A DNA stretch of 64,000 nucleotides from Cotesia glomerata (taxonomy: Eukaryota; Arthropoda; Insecta; Hymenoptera; Braconidae). The notes under the pieces are model-generated. The model was not told the origin of the DNA and made no database searches. It saw only the letters and a list, made by a program, of their open reading frames with translations. Below are positions 23,396-35,689 of this stretch, one piece after another (position 1 is the stretch's first letter; the number at the start of each line of letters is the position of its first letter). Both the position numbers and the translations under genes were made by a program. The stretch spans positions 1,461,318 through 1,525,317 of the forward strand of contig NC_058163.1 of NCBI RefSeq assembly GCF_020080835.1, given 5' to 3'.

Positions 23396-23444
23396 GCGCA
23401 TGCGCAGAAGTTCTGCGCATGCGCAGTAGGTTTGCGCATGCGCA
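23396..23444. promoter_or_regulatory. Cluster of three NRF-1/EWG-type palindromes
   Basis: GCGCATGCGC at 23396-23405, then TGCGCATGCGCA at 23414-23425 and again at 23433-23444. This is the perfect NRF-1 consensus YGCGCAYGCGCR; the insect ortholog is erect wing. It lies about 0.7 kb upstream of TECR in otherwise extremely AT-rich DNA, so a promoter or enhancer is likely; the target gene is not clear. Confidence 0.6.
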
Positions 23445-24279
23445 AACCTAAAAATCCGAAAGCTCTCGAACTAAGACGACACTGAGTTCAAAACTCAACG
23501 GTAAATGGCGTCGCGCGGGTCAGCCTTCTTGTCAATTATTTATTTTTATATTTCTGCTGACTAATTGAGTTGATTTAATAAAATAATAATAAATAATCAC
23601 TCTACTAATGATGGCGAACAGTCTGATGTATAAATTTTGATAAATTAATTGTTATAAATGTCAGAATATGTTTTTTAATATGCCGGGCTCCAACGACATT
23701 TCACATACGATATATATATGTATATATTTTAGTTTTTTTAGATCATTTTTCATAATAAAAAAATTTTTTTCTCATATTTAAAATTATTTAATGTCAATTT
23801 TAATTATATTAAATAATAATATAGGATAATTATTAGAGTTTTTTTTAAAAAGTTATTAATTTAAAAATTACTATTGAATATTTTTTTCCAAAATCAACTC
23901 AATTATTGTCAAAAATATAAATAAATAATTACTTCCGTTTAAAGCCGGTTTCAATACTTAAAAAAAAAAATAATTTCTTTAATCTATTATTGTGCAGTAA
24001 GTCATTTTTTAAATAAAAAAATTTATTCTGAAAAAATTCAAGAAATCTTCCAAGTAAGTTTTTTTATAATAATAAAATCCAGTATTTAATTATTTTTATT
24101 ATTTTTTCAACTAAAAAAATCTTCAAAAATTCTAAAAAAATTATTTTTTTGTCCATAATTTAATGACATTAATTAGCAGTCACTTGAAAATTACATTTTA
24201 TTTAACAAATTTATTCCAAAAAATAGCATTTTTTATTTTTTTTAAATTATAAGAATTAATTTAGCAGATATTTAATAAT

Positions 24280-24560
24280 TTTTAGAATTTTTTTAACAAA
24301 ATAATGAGAAAAAAAATTGACAGAAATTTAAAAAATGATTGCAATTTTTTAAAAATAATTTTTCAGTACAAATTTGTTAAAAAAAAAATTAAAAATGCTC
24401 AAGTGTCAGCTAATTTTTAAATTAAGCTAATTTTTTAATAAAATAATGAGAAAAAAAATTGACAGAAATTTAAAAAATGATTGCAATTTTTTAAAAATAA
24501 TTTTTCAGTACAAATTTGTTAAAAATTAAAAATACTCAAGTGTCAGCTAATTTTTAAGTC
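24280..24560. repeat. Tandem duplication of a 130-bp AT-rich unit
   Basis: The segment from about 24285 to 24415 recurs at 24425-24555 with few changes, both containing CAGTACAAATTTGTTAAAAA and CAAGTGTCAGCTAATTTTTA. Confidence 0.75.
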
Positions 24561-24879
24561 TTTTTTTTATTTTTTTGCTAAATTTGTTTATTAAAAAAAT
24601 TATAAAATATTTTGATAAAGAAAAAATCCCAAAAAGTTCAAAATGTATCTCATATATTTTGATATTTTATACAAAAGTTATTATAAAAGTATCTTCACAT
24701 TTAATGTGATTATCACTTATCCATACAAAAGTACTTCAATCCTACATCTACTTAATAGAACATAAATAAAAAGTATTTACTTTATTTACAAATCTAACAA
24801 TAAACCTCTAAAAAAATAAATCAAAAAAATAACCTTCTAAATTCATGTCATTTGACAGACTTCAATTTTTTTTAAATTT

Positions 24880-25490
24880 TACAACAAATCTTAAATTAAA
24901 TTTTACAACAAAATTTAAAATTAATTTTTTATAATAATTCAAATTAAATTTTTTACAAAAATTTAAAATCAATTTTTTACAAAAATTTAAAATCAATTTT
25001 TTACAAAAATTTTAATTAAATTTTTGAAAATAATTTTAATTTTTTAGAAAATTTTAAATTAAATTTCTTACAAAAATTTTAATTAAATTTTTGACAATAA
25101 TTTAAATTTTTTACTAAAATTAAAAATCATTTTTTTAAAAAAGTTTAAATTAAACTTCTTACAAAAATTTTAATTAAATTTCATATAGAAATTTTAATTA
25201 AATTTTTGACAATAATTTAAATTTTTTACAAAAATTGACATTAAATTTTTTTACAAAAATTTAAAATCAATTTTTTATAAAAATTCAAATTAAATTTCTT
25301 ACAAAAATTTTAATTAAATTTTTGACAATAATTTAAATTAAATTTTTTACCATAAAATTAAATTAAATATTCTACAAAAATTTAAAATCAATTTTTTGCA
25401 AAAAATTTGAATTAAATATTTTACAAAAATTTAAAATCAATTTTTTACAAAAAATTTAAATGAAATATTTTACAAAAATTAGTCATAAAA
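24880..25490. repeat. Degenerate 24-bp AT-rich satellite downstream of the zinc-finger gene
   Basis: About 25 diverged copies of ACAAAAATTTAAAATCAATT and variants, in the 3' flank of the zinc-finger gene. Confidence 0.75.
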
Positions 25491-25513
25491 TTCCCAAAAA
25501 ATCATGTATAAAT

Positions 25514-28500
25514 TTACATACTAGGATAAATATTAAAAAACCCAGCTTTAAACTCTTTATTATCCCCGGTAAAACTTTCATCAAGCGCAAGAGGATCCAC
25601 CGCCTTGCCCTCTAGCGGTAGCGTCTCCTTACCAACCTCTTTCGCGCCATTTTGTGCCTTGCACTTTTTAGTATGCGCATAAAGACTCCCGGCATTATTA
25701 TACCTTTTCGTACAAATTTTGCAAGCATAAGGCCTCTGCCCAGTATGAGTATAAGTGTGTTCATTCAAAGAAGTCAGCCTCCTGAAGCTCTTCCTACAAA
25801 TCTGGCAATGATACTTAGCCTCCCCAGTGTGCATAGTAATATGCCTAGCAAGAGTATTAGCCCTAGCAAAGGCCCTGCTGCAGTACTGACAAATATAAGG
25901 CTTCTCCCCACTGTGAGTCCTGAGATGCAGCTGGAGATAAGTGCTTTTAGTAAAAGCCCTAGAGCAGACGCTGCAGACATAAGGCTTGACCCCAGTATGA
26001 GTTCTCATGTGAGCCACCAGAGAGCCACTCTGAGCAAAGCACTTGCTGCAGACATCACAGAGGAACCTCTTCTGGGTGTCCTTCACCCTCTTATGCCTTT
26101 CCAAATGATTGTTCAGCGATTGCTGCTGGGCAAAGGCTTTAGGACACAAAGAGCACTTGTGCGGTCTGTTTTTTTTTAACTCCTTGCTCTCTTTCTCCGG
26201 CTTGTCTTCATCGCTGTCCGTGAAGTCTGCAGAGTGCTTAGCGTACTCGTGCTCTTTTAATTTGTCCAACCTGGAGAATTCCTTGCTGCAAGTCTCGCAG
26301 TTGAATTTCACTCCAGTGTGCGTTGAAATATGCCGCTTTAAATTGCGTTTAGTTGCAAATAACTTTCCGCATTGTAAACATTGGAGACCTTCTGGGAGGT
26401 CATCTTCTGGGTCTTGATCTTCTTCGTCGGAATTTGCTTGGTGGTTTGGATCTTTGTGAGATTTTGCGTGGGTTTGATAAGATTTTTCATAAGTAAATTG
26501 CTTTGGACAGAATTTACATTTGTATTTTGATGATTTTTTGATGATCAAATTTTGAGTTTCTAAATTTTGGTCCAAATTTTGAGTTTGTAAATTTTGATCC
26601 AAATTTTGAGCTTCTAAATTTTGAACCAAATTTTGATCCAAATTTTGAGTTTGTAAATTTTGGTCCAAATTTTGAACCAAATTTTGATTTTTAAAATTTT
26701 GATCCAAATTTTGATTTTTAAAATTTTGAACCAAATTTTGAGTTTGTAAATTTTGGTCTAAATTTTGATCAATACAAGCTTGATTATTTAATAAATTTTC
26801 ACTATCAATATCATTTAATAAATTTTGATGATTATTTAATGAATTTTGATCATCATTAACAGAAATTTCATCACTGTCCGAATTATGATCAATAGAATTG
26901 TCATTAATTAAATGATCATCAACAGAATGATCAGAACAAGAATTAGAACCTTTTAAAGAATCATGAGTAGTAACATGTTCTTTTAATTTTTCAACGCAAT
27001 TAAATTGTTCGGTACAAATATGGCAGATGAACATCAAATTAGATTTTTTGTTAATTAACTCGGATTTTTTTTCCGAACTGTTTTTATCCAAATCTTTGAA
27101 GTTTTCTCGGGCGGAAGGCTCCAAGATGTCGGTTTTGATTTGGAAGAAGTCCTTGCTCTGCATATGGTCGTCAAACTCGTCAAGTTTCTCTAGAAGAACA
27201 ACTTGAGAGTCTTTATCGGGCTTTAGATCTTCCACGCGGAAGATTATTGTGTTGTCGATGCTGCTGTTTAATTGCAGTAGGTGGGAACTTTCGAGGCTCT
27301 GGCTGATAAGACGGTCCTCTATCTTAGGGATGCTTTCCAAGGGGTGGCTTAGAGATTCTGTGAAGACGATGATCGGTTTTGGGTAAGATAGGCTTCGTAA
27401 TTTTGAGTCAGTTTTTTCGACGGTTAGCTTGAAGTTGTAGGAGAGTTCTAGTAGGCGGTTGCACTGGCTGCAGATTGTTGAGGGAAGACCGTCGCCTTCC
27501 AGAATCTAGAAATTTTGGATAATTTTATTAATTTAAAATTTTTTTATGGGGAAAAGAATTTTTTGTTATTAATTAATTGTAAAAAAATTGCAATTGTAAT
27601 TTTTTTAACTGAAATTTTTTGTAAAAATTCAAAAAATTGAAATTTGTCTTAATTTTAGTTTTTTTTATATTTTTGTAGAATTAAACATTTTTTAATGATT
27701 TTTTATTGAATTTTACTTAATTAAAAGTTAAAAAATAAATTTAATTTAACAAAAATAAAAAAAAAAAACTACAATTTAGACAAATTTGAATTTTTACAAA
27801 AAATTTCACATAAAAAAATTACAATTGCAATTTTTTTATAATTATTTAATAACAAAAAAAATTTTGTCCCCAAAATTATTAAAATATAATTTTTAATCTT
27901 TAATTCAGTAAAACTTTATCAAAAATTTTGTTTTAATTTTTAATTCAATAAAATTTATTTAAAATGATTTTTTATTAAATTTTACTTAATTAAAAGTTAA
28001 AAACTAAATTATATTGAATTAAAAATTAAAACGAAATTTTTGATAGAATTTTTTTGAATTAAAGATTAAAAATTATATTTTAATAATTTTGTGGATAAAA
28101 TTTTTTTTTTATTAAATAATTGTAAAAAAATTGCAATTGTAATTTTTTTAAGTGAAATTTTTTGTAAAAATTCAAAAAATTGAAATTTGTCTTAATTTTA
28201 GTTTTTAATTTATTTTTGTTGAATTAAAAATTTTTAAATGATTTTTTTTTTAATTTTACTTAATTAAAAGTTAAAAAATGAATTTTATTGAATTAAAAAT
28301 TAAAACAAAATTTTTGATAAAATTTTACTGAATTAAAAATTTTAAAAAGATTTTTAACTAAATTTTTCTAAATTAAAATTCTAAAAGAATTTTTTTACAA
28401 TACTAGCTTAAAAAAAATTATTTACATAAAATTTTAATAAGTAACTTCAGTAATTTAAAAAAAATTAATTTTACAAAAAAAGAATTAAGAAATAAATTTT

Positions 28501-28722
28501 TTTACCCAAAAAACTATCAAAAAAATAAAATTAATAAATTCTAACCTGTACCGCAGCACAAGCCATAATTTTTTGAGGCAATTGATTGTCATTAGACTGA
28601 AACAATGGCCAAGACTCCTTAGATTTTTGTAAACACAGCCGACACTCGTCTCCCGTAAGCGCTTCTAAATAATTATCCTGATTTCTTTGCGAGTTTCTTG
28701 TTAAATCGTCTGACATTTCCAT
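25514..28722 (-). CDS. ZAD-domain C2H2 zinc-finger protein, 2 exons
   Basis: Probable sequence-specific DNA-binding transcription factor of the insect ZAD-ZNF family; target genes unknown. Exon 1 is 28546-28722 (59 aa) and exon 2 is 25514-27505 (663 codons including stop), joined in phase 0, giving 722 aa. The N-terminal ZAD uses C27-x2-C30 and C71-x2-C74 (CRLC, CSQC) and is split by the intron; it normally mediates dimerisation. One isolated finger (FICHICTEQF, about residue 217) is followed by an Asn/Asp/Ser-rich region and a Gln-Asn-Leu minisatellite (about residues 305-380). Then come nine more fingers, beginning YKCKFC, LQCLQC, FNCETC, HKCSLC, FLCDVC, YVCSVC, YICQYC, YHCQIC and YACKIC, several with TGxKPY-type linkers. 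The last is C2HC rather than C2H2. I cannot assign an ortholog because this family expands lineage by lineage. Confidence 0.9.
26540..26770 (-). repeat. Coding minisatellite (Gln-Asn-Leu repeats) in the zinc-finger gene
   Basis: Tandem 12-21-bp units related to CAAAATTTGGACCAAAATTT, read on the minus strand, encode repeated QNL, QNF, DQNLQTQNL and VQNL motifs between finger 2 and the Asn/Ser-rich linker. Every length change keeps the frame. Confidence 0.85.
27506..28545 (-). repeat. Intron of ZAD zinc-finger gene with direct and inverted AT-rich repeats
   Basis: A block around 27560-27720 (core TTGCAATTGTAATTTTTTTA, then AAATTTGTCTTAATTTTAGT) recurs in direct orientation around 28105-28270. 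A region near 27765-27920 is an inverted relative of the same block. The intron therefore looks like a partly duplicated fold-back sequence. No coding sequence seen. Confidence 0.6.
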
Positions 28723-29204
28723 TGTGTCTCGTTATTTTGTTTATTAAATACAGTTTGCTGCCTTTTTTACATCAAAATAAAAATACGTCAGCCTTCCATG
28801 TTTTTATTTATCTTTTTTTTTTTTTTTTTTCTTTTTTTCTAGTAACCAGTAACTAGTGACTTTTGTCAGTTCACCAACTTATGAACTAGTTACAATTATT
28901 GTATGGCCTTAAAACAATAAATAATAATAATTATTCACTCCAATTTAAAAAAAAAACTTTAAAAATTTTTTATCTAAATTAATAAAAAAATTTTACTATA
29001 AATAATTTATGATAATAATTAAAAAATATAAAAATTAAATTGTTATTTTGACTTTCTGGGGAATTCTCAACTGGTAAGATTTTTATTAAGAGGTTCTTTC
29101 TTCTCTAAAAGATGGCGCCAAATGCATTAAGGGCGCTTAAATTTAAAGCGACATAAAAATTTATAAAATTAACAATTTATTGTTGCAAGAAATTTATTAA
29201 ACAG
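28723..29204. other. Intergenic region between the SMYD and zinc-finger genes
   Basis: Contains the zinc-finger gene promoter (minus) and the SMYD 3' end. AATAAA on the minus strand occurs at 29193-29198 and 29176-29181. The word GATGGCGCCAAATGC near 29111 is the only GC-rich spot. No coding sequence seen. Confidence 0.6.
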
Positions 29205-32200
29205 TTACATAGGCGATGCAGCTTTTTGACAAAGAGTTTTAATAATAACATCCATTTCTTTTAAATTTTTATAAGCTATTTTCGCTATTTTTCCTTCTGG
29301 AAGTATTTCTGGCTCGTAACGCAGCAACTGGTAAGCTTCAGTCAGCGCATTTTTTGATAACTAAAAAAAAAATTAATTTAATTTATATACCCAGTTAGCA
29401 TGAGTTGACAATCAACTAGTTGATGTTCCATAATTTACGTCAACTTCGCGTCAACCCTGTTTAAAAATATTCATTGGAAAAAATTAAAAAAATTCGTTCT
29501 ATGTAAATTATATATCTATAGATACATACTGAGAAATTGAAATTATTGAAAAAAATTCAAATCTAATGAGAGTGAATTTTTTTCAATGAATATTTTTAAA
29601 CAGGAAACAATTTCATTTGCATTTGCAACAATTTCCCAAAACTTGACTAACTTACGCATCAAGTTTGCGTAAATTTACTGCTGGAATTTTCCGAAAGGTT
29701 CGCTCAAAATTAACACCAAGTTACAAAAAGTTAACGTTAACTTCACGTCAACAGTTTATAAGTACAACTGTTGCTTAACTGTTAGCGTAAACTTTACGTT
29801 AAATTCCGGTAGCAGGTTTACGTGAACTTCATTTCATATTTGTGCTAACTAGATTTATACTTTTTACAGAAATAAATGAAAATTCGTACCATCAACATGC
29901 CACGCAGTTCATCAGGACCTTGCCGACGGCCAAACTCAGCAATTCCCGCGTGAACTTCAAACAAAATGAGCCCTCTAATTCGAATTTCAGCTGGGGAAAA
30001 TGAAAAAAAAAAATGTAAGTTTGCTAAATAATTATAATTACTCTTAAAAATTAATACCTGGAACTAATTTTCGGAGCAATTCATCCAATTTCTTGCAAAG
30101 CGCGATTTTCTCGCTCAATACTTCGTCGCTGCAAGCAGGCAGTCCGCCATCTTGCTGACCGATCAGCTGTACTAGCGCCATTTTGACGTCAGTTAGGTAG
30201 TAATGGTTTTCGTGCAAGACTTTGCTGTACTTAGCGATAAAATTTTTGCAAAATGACACGTCGTTCTTCTTCATAGTCGCTAATTCTATCCCGATTTGCT
30301 CGAGCTGCTTATCTATGTCGCTAGAGGGAGTTTTTTGCTCACATTTGTTGCAGACATAGTCCGGTAGGGCTTCGAGGTTAAGTGGGGTGATGAAAGTCGG
30401 GGGTAAAGTATACCCACTGCAGTCTCTAAATCAAATAATTAATTTTAATCAATAAATTTTATTTAATTTTAAAAGAGTAGCTTACTTTTTTGCACATTTA
30501 AGCGCGTTGAACATAGTTCCAAATTCAGTAGGGTCAGAACACCGGGAACAAATACATTCAAATAATTTAGTTTGGTACAAATGATGTCGTCGATTCGTAA
30601 CGCCCCATAGTGGATCCGTGTAGCACATAGTTAAATGTTCACCTAAAAATAAATAAAATTTTGCTTTATTAAATAATGACTTTTGTGAAATTGTACTGTA
30701 CTATCTTAACTATTGATATTTTTAAAGATATAAGCCGATCCCGGTGTCACACTAATCAAAAGCTTTCATTTGAATACCCACATGCATTTTTGATATATTT
30801 TTCATATATATATATATAATATATATTTTAAAGATATAAGCTCATTCCGATGTTACAATTATCAAGAGCTTTCATTTGAGTACCCACATGCATTTTTTAT
30901 ATATTTTTCATAAATACATATATATAATATATATTTTAAAGATATGAGCTCATCCTGATGTTACATTCATCAAGAGTTTTCATTTGAGTACTCACATATA
31001 TTTTTGATATATTTTTCATAGATACATATATATAAATAAATAAAATATATAAAAAATTGATATGGGTTCTCAAATGAAAGGTCTCGATGAGTATAACATC
31101 GGGATGAGCTTATATCTTTAAAAATGTCAATAGTTCACAAGATACAAGGTCATTTCTTAATTATTGACATTTTTTAAGTTATAAACTCATTTTGATGTTA
31201 CACTCATCAAGAGCTTTCATTCAAGTACCCACATAACATTTTTTATATATTTTATATATATGGTATTTTTGAAATATATAAATATATAAAATTTATAAAA
31301 AATTTCATGTGGGTACTCAAATGAAAGGTCTTGAAGAGTATAATGTCAGAGTGAGCTTATATCTTTAAAAATGTCAATAGTTCACAAGATACAAGGTCAT
31401 TTCTTAATTATTGACATTTTTTAAGATATAAACTCATTTTAATGTTACACTCATCGAGACCTTTCATTTGAATACCCACATGGCATTTTTTATATATTTT
31501 ATATATATGATATATGTGAAATATATAAATATATAAGATATATGAAAAATTGATGTGGGTACTCAAATGAAAGGTCTCGATAAGTGTAACACTGAGACGA
31601 GGTTATATCTTTAAAAACTTAAATAATTCACAAGAAACAAGGTCATTTCTTAATTATAGAGCCTATAGATACTTATCATACATAAATATAAATATTAATA
31701 CCTTTAGCAATTGGAAGAGCAGCTCTAATTAAAATTCCCCCTTCCTCTGTAAAACTCTTCGAACAATTAGCTTTGCAATTATGTTCAAAGTACGAAGCTT
31801 CATTGTAAACAGCAACATGTGGATTTTCCGTTGTCGGAACTTCATGACCATTAATCTATCAAATATTCAAAAATCAACCCAATAAATCACTAAAAATTAA
31901 TTAATTAATATTACCTGGATAATTCCAGCAATTCGCGCAATTTCTTCATCTTCAACGCCATCTAACTTAAAGAACCTCTTAACAAACTTCGCAGTTTCAA
32001 GAAATTCATCCAACCGCTTGTTATCTTTGTTCTTATCATGCGCCTCTAAACTCATAAATTGCAAGTACTTATCCTTATTTGTCTCCTTCAACGCCAGAGC
32101 GCGTACTATTCCAATGCAATTGTAAGTCGGGTGGGGGATCCCGAACTCCGTAACACTGACCTGCAAGCGCCATTTTTCTTACACCTCACGATTTTAAATG

Positions 32201-32688
32201 TAAATTACAATTAATTTAATTAAATTAAAAGGAAAATTACTTTTGAATTGTGATATTTGGCTGTGAACAAACACTCGTCACCATGCTGAGTGCAATTTCC
32301 GCACAGAGGCCAGCCGCATTTCTCACACGGCTTGGCTGTTTTTTTCTCCAACAAACAGTAGCAGTTAAGACACAACGGCGGCGTTCCTTGGGCAGGTGCC
32401 GCCACAAGCGCCTTTGTTTCTCGGAGAATTACTTCTCCCGCCTCGATTTTTCGCGTTGCGACATAATGACGGCCCACTTTATCGTCCTCCGAAATCTGAA
32501 TTTAAAAATTAAAATTGTATCTTTGGTTTTACTAGTTAAATTTTAGTACTCACTCGGAAAAGTTTGCACTTTTTAACGTGCTCCTTCCAGTGAATTTTTT
32601 GATGCTCTCGCGAACAATAGTACGCGATTTTGCACGCGCTGCATTTTTGCTCCGCAGGTTTTCCACAAACCATGCAATTTTCATTCAT
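29205..32688 (-). CDS. SET and MYND domain protein, SmydA-like, 8 exons
   Basis: Putative protein-lysine methyltransferase of the arthropod SmydA group; substrate unknown. Exons: 32554-32688, 32241-32495, 31915-32160, 31702-31855, 30486-30642, 30058-30425, 29890-29990, 29205-29360; all are GT-AG with consistent phases, giving 523 aa. The MYND zinc finger is at residues 5-41 (C5-x2-C8, CSAC, YYCSREHQ, H, C41). SET-N follows (VGRHYVATRKIEAGEVI), then a second Cys-rich insert (CLNC, CEKC, CGNC, residues about 80-110) typical of SmydA proteins. The SET core is split over exons 3-5 and holds YFEHNCKANC in place of the canonical NHSCxPN, then MCYTDP, then post-SET CICSRC. A further CNKC pair lies near residue 290, and the C-terminal part is helical and TPR-like. 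The final exon ends in SPM. The fourth intron contains a palindromic repeat array. The name SmydA-8 or SMYD4-like would be reasonable, but I have not tested orthology. Confidence 0.88.
29391..29855. mobile_element. Small TIR element in the last SMYD intron
   Basis: Starts CCCAGTTAGCATGAG and ends TTGTGCTAACTAG, an inverted pair. Inside, CTGTTTAAAAATATTCATTG (29458) is inverted at about 29582-29603, and GTCAACTTCGCGTCAAC-like words recur in both directions. About 460 bp, no ORF. Confidence 0.5.
30650..31660. repeat. Palindromic hairpin array 5 (SMYD intron 4)
   Basis: Hairpin units of the GAGTACCCACATG family; the first two or three look like left half-units only, the later ones complete. It fills almost the whole intron 30643-31701. 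Confidence 0.85.
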
Positions 32689-34934
32689 AATTTATTCACA
32701 ATTATTGATATTTTTTTTTTTAATAAGTATTTTTAAAGCTCGCGCGTAGTCTTCTCCCTAATTCGGTAAGAACAGTAGCGTCTTGTTAGCAGTTTGATAG
32801 CCCACTAAAACGTCTGGCTTAAACACGACAATATGCTCTTAGAAAATTTCCTCTAGTTTATTTTTAGACGCTTTTATACACTTTTAGATATTTATAGACC
32901 CGTTAAATACACGCGAGTAGGTGACGCGTTTAGAAGATTCTGATTCCTTATTGTTTAGGTTCAAAGAACTATTTTTTTTATATATTTCACAAATATCATA
33001 TATATAAAATATAAAAATGTCAATAATTAAGAAATGACCTTGTATCTTGAGAACAATTAACATTTTTAAAGATATAAGCTCATTCTGATATTGCACTCAT
33101 CGAGACCTTTCATTTGAGTACCCACATCAATTTTTCATATATTTTATATATTTATATATTTCACAAATACCATATATATAAAATATATAAAAAATGCCAT
33201 GTGGGTACTCAAATGAAAGATCTCGATTATTGTAACATCAAAATGAGTTTATATCTTAAAAAATGTCAATAATTAAGAAATGACCTTGTATTTTGTGTAA
33301 TATTGACATTTTAAAAGATATAAGCTTATCCCGATGTTACACTCATCGAAACCTTTCATTTGAGTACCCACATTAATTTTTCATATAGTTTATATATTTA
33401 TATATTATATATATATGTATATATGAAAAATATATCGAAAATGCATGTTGGTACTCAAATGAAAGCTCTTGATAAGTGTAACATCGAAATGAGTTTATAT
33501 CTTAAAAAATGTCAATAATTAAGAAACGACCTTGTATCTTGAGAACAATTGACATTTTTAAAGATATAAGCTCATTCTGATATTACACTCATCGAGACCT
33601 TTTATTTGAGTACCCACATCAATTTTTCATATATTTGATATATATATAGATATATATATATGTATATATGAAAAATATACAAAAAATGCCATGTGGGTAC
33701 TCAAATGAAAGCTCTTGATGAGTGTTACATCAAGATGAGCTTATATCTTTAAAAACGTCAATATTTAAGAAAGTACAGTGCAATTTAACAAACGTCATTA
33801 TTTAATGTTTTATAACTTGATTTATTATAATTATTTTTTAACATAAAATTCAAACTTTGAAACAAAAATGAGAGGGCAAAATTAAAAAGGAACTTCTTGT
33901 TCGGAAATGTTTGATATAATTTTTTCATATTTTTAACATTTAACTCAGAATTAAAAATTTAAAGTAAATAATAAAAAAATTTCAGAATTGTTAAAATTTT
34001 CTTGATTAAAAAAAAGTTTCCCAGTAGATTTTGATGCAGCGGTCAACAGAGAATCTCCGGCGATTCGTAACAATAAAACACGTAAATACAATTAGCAACC
34101 GCAAGCTATTAAACCAAAAATGGGGTAACATTACTGCTCTGCAATCTAGTTTCGCTCACCACTGTACTTAACTCTTAACCAAAATAGCATAACCTCTGGA
34201 GATACGTCCGAGCATATTGCCCGTAAACTCTAATGGTTTAACTTTGTACCTACCAGTAGCTGGTTGTGTGTATATACGCTTGAAAATGTGTTCCGCCCGA
34301 TTATTATTTGCTTAATTCAAGCTAGCCGCATTGTATTCCATTAAACGGTTACGCTCGAACTGCTCGCGAAACCTGGACTTACAATTAACTTCTCTCTCAA
34401 GTCATTCACCTAATTTACTCCTCTTGTTTCAGTTCCACTTCCATTAAACTCCCCCCGGGAGCAACAGTAATCCAACATTACATTCCGCTTAAATTTTAAT
34501 TTTTTGTTTGTTTATTAAATTATATTATTTTTTCTTCCTTTTTGATAATTAAAATAATAGAGAACTTGCATTCATTTAATATCACTATTTATATTTAAAT
34601 GATAGAAAAATTTATTCGGAGTAACTTTAAATTTTTGTTCTGGAGAAATTGGGTTTTTTTATAATTAATTTTAAAACCCCGATTTTTCCGTGTAAAAAAA
34701 GAATTATGATTGGTTATGACGTCATTATATCTTTTGAGAGCCAATGAAAATCACGGTATACACTTGGAATTTCTGTACAGCGCCACCTTAAATAACAACT
34801 AAGTGACACACCTAACCTAAAAAATAACTATTAGGACATACAAGGAATTATTATTTATTATATAGTTATTTTTAAATTAATAGACCTTAAAATAAAAATA
34901 TGTGTGATGAAGGATTAATTACAACCTATATTTG
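32689..34934. other. Region upstream of the SMYD gene
   Basis: Palindromic hairpin array 6 at about 32970-33830, in opposite orientation to arrays 1-5 (conserved leader at its right end). A less AT-rich block at 34020-34500 has no ORF and no recognised feature. The SMYD promoter should lie just above 32688. No coding sequence supported. Confidence 0.55.
32970..33830. repeat. Palindromic hairpin array 6
   Basis: Three to four units, reversed relative to arrays 1-5. The right end is the complement of the conserved leader (AAGAAAGTACAGTGCAATTT). Confidence 0.85.
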
Positions 34935-35689
34935 CACGGAAAAAAGTAAACTGTAATAAATAACAGTCGATTTATAATAAGTAGTGATCAACTGCTAAAA
35001 ATTACCATTTCAAACAGTAAAATCGTGATTTTACTATTCACTTTATAATACTTACCATTTAAACGGTACAGTTTACTCTTTACATGGAAGACTATTTCAA
35101 ACAGTAGTATTTACTATGTAAATGTCTAAAATGTTTAAGTATAATAATTAAGAATTCAGACTTTGATATTTATCATTTCGTACCTAAAAAATGATGTTAT
35201 GATATGTAAAAAGTATAAAATAAAGTTAGTAAATTTCTAATACAAGCAACGTTAATATTTACAAAGTAAAATGGTAAATTTTAAACGCAACGCTAAAAAT
35301 CAAACTGTAATTATTGACTTGTTCGGACTGATAAAATGTATATTTTAAAAATATAATTTTTACTGTTTCAAATGTTAAATTCTCCCAGAGTGAGACCCCC
35401 TTCTCTTCTATCTGAGTTCCCCTTCTCCTCATAATATCGACTATATATTGAAATGGCAATTTGTACTGTTTGAAACTGTAATTTTTTAAGATGAAAGAGT
35501 CGTTATTTACTATAGTGACAGCTACTAATCACTTATTTTGGATATTAAATTATAAATTGTGGCTTTTATACTTTCTACATCAAGTTCTGTAATATTTATA
35601 TTTTTGCCACTCCGATGTCTACTTTACTGTTTGAAACTATAAAAATTAACCGGAATCCGAGTGAATATTACAGTTTACTTTTTTCCGTG
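34935..35689. mobile_element. TIR element (intact copy 2), 755 bp
   Basis: Bounded by CACGGAAAAAAGTAAACTGT and its exact complement, flanked by TG on both sides (possible 2-bp duplication). Same family as 8918-10481. Short ORFs inside it, such as 35259-35459, have no counterpart in kept coding frames and I treat them as noise. Confidence 0.75.

Larger units (their letters stand above)
22683..25513. other. Intergenic region between TECR and the zinc-finger gene
   Basis: No coding region supported. A strong donor-like CAG/GTAAGT at 22805-22812 on the plus strand follows a less AT-rich leader, hinting at a divergent non-coding first exon. The NRF-1-type palindromes lie at 23396-23444. At 24280-24560 a unit of about 130 bp is tandemly duplicated (AATGAGAAAAAAAATTGACA). 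At 24880-25490 there are degenerate tandem copies of a 24-bp AT-rich unit (TTTTTTACAAAAATTTAAAA). Confidence 0.6.
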
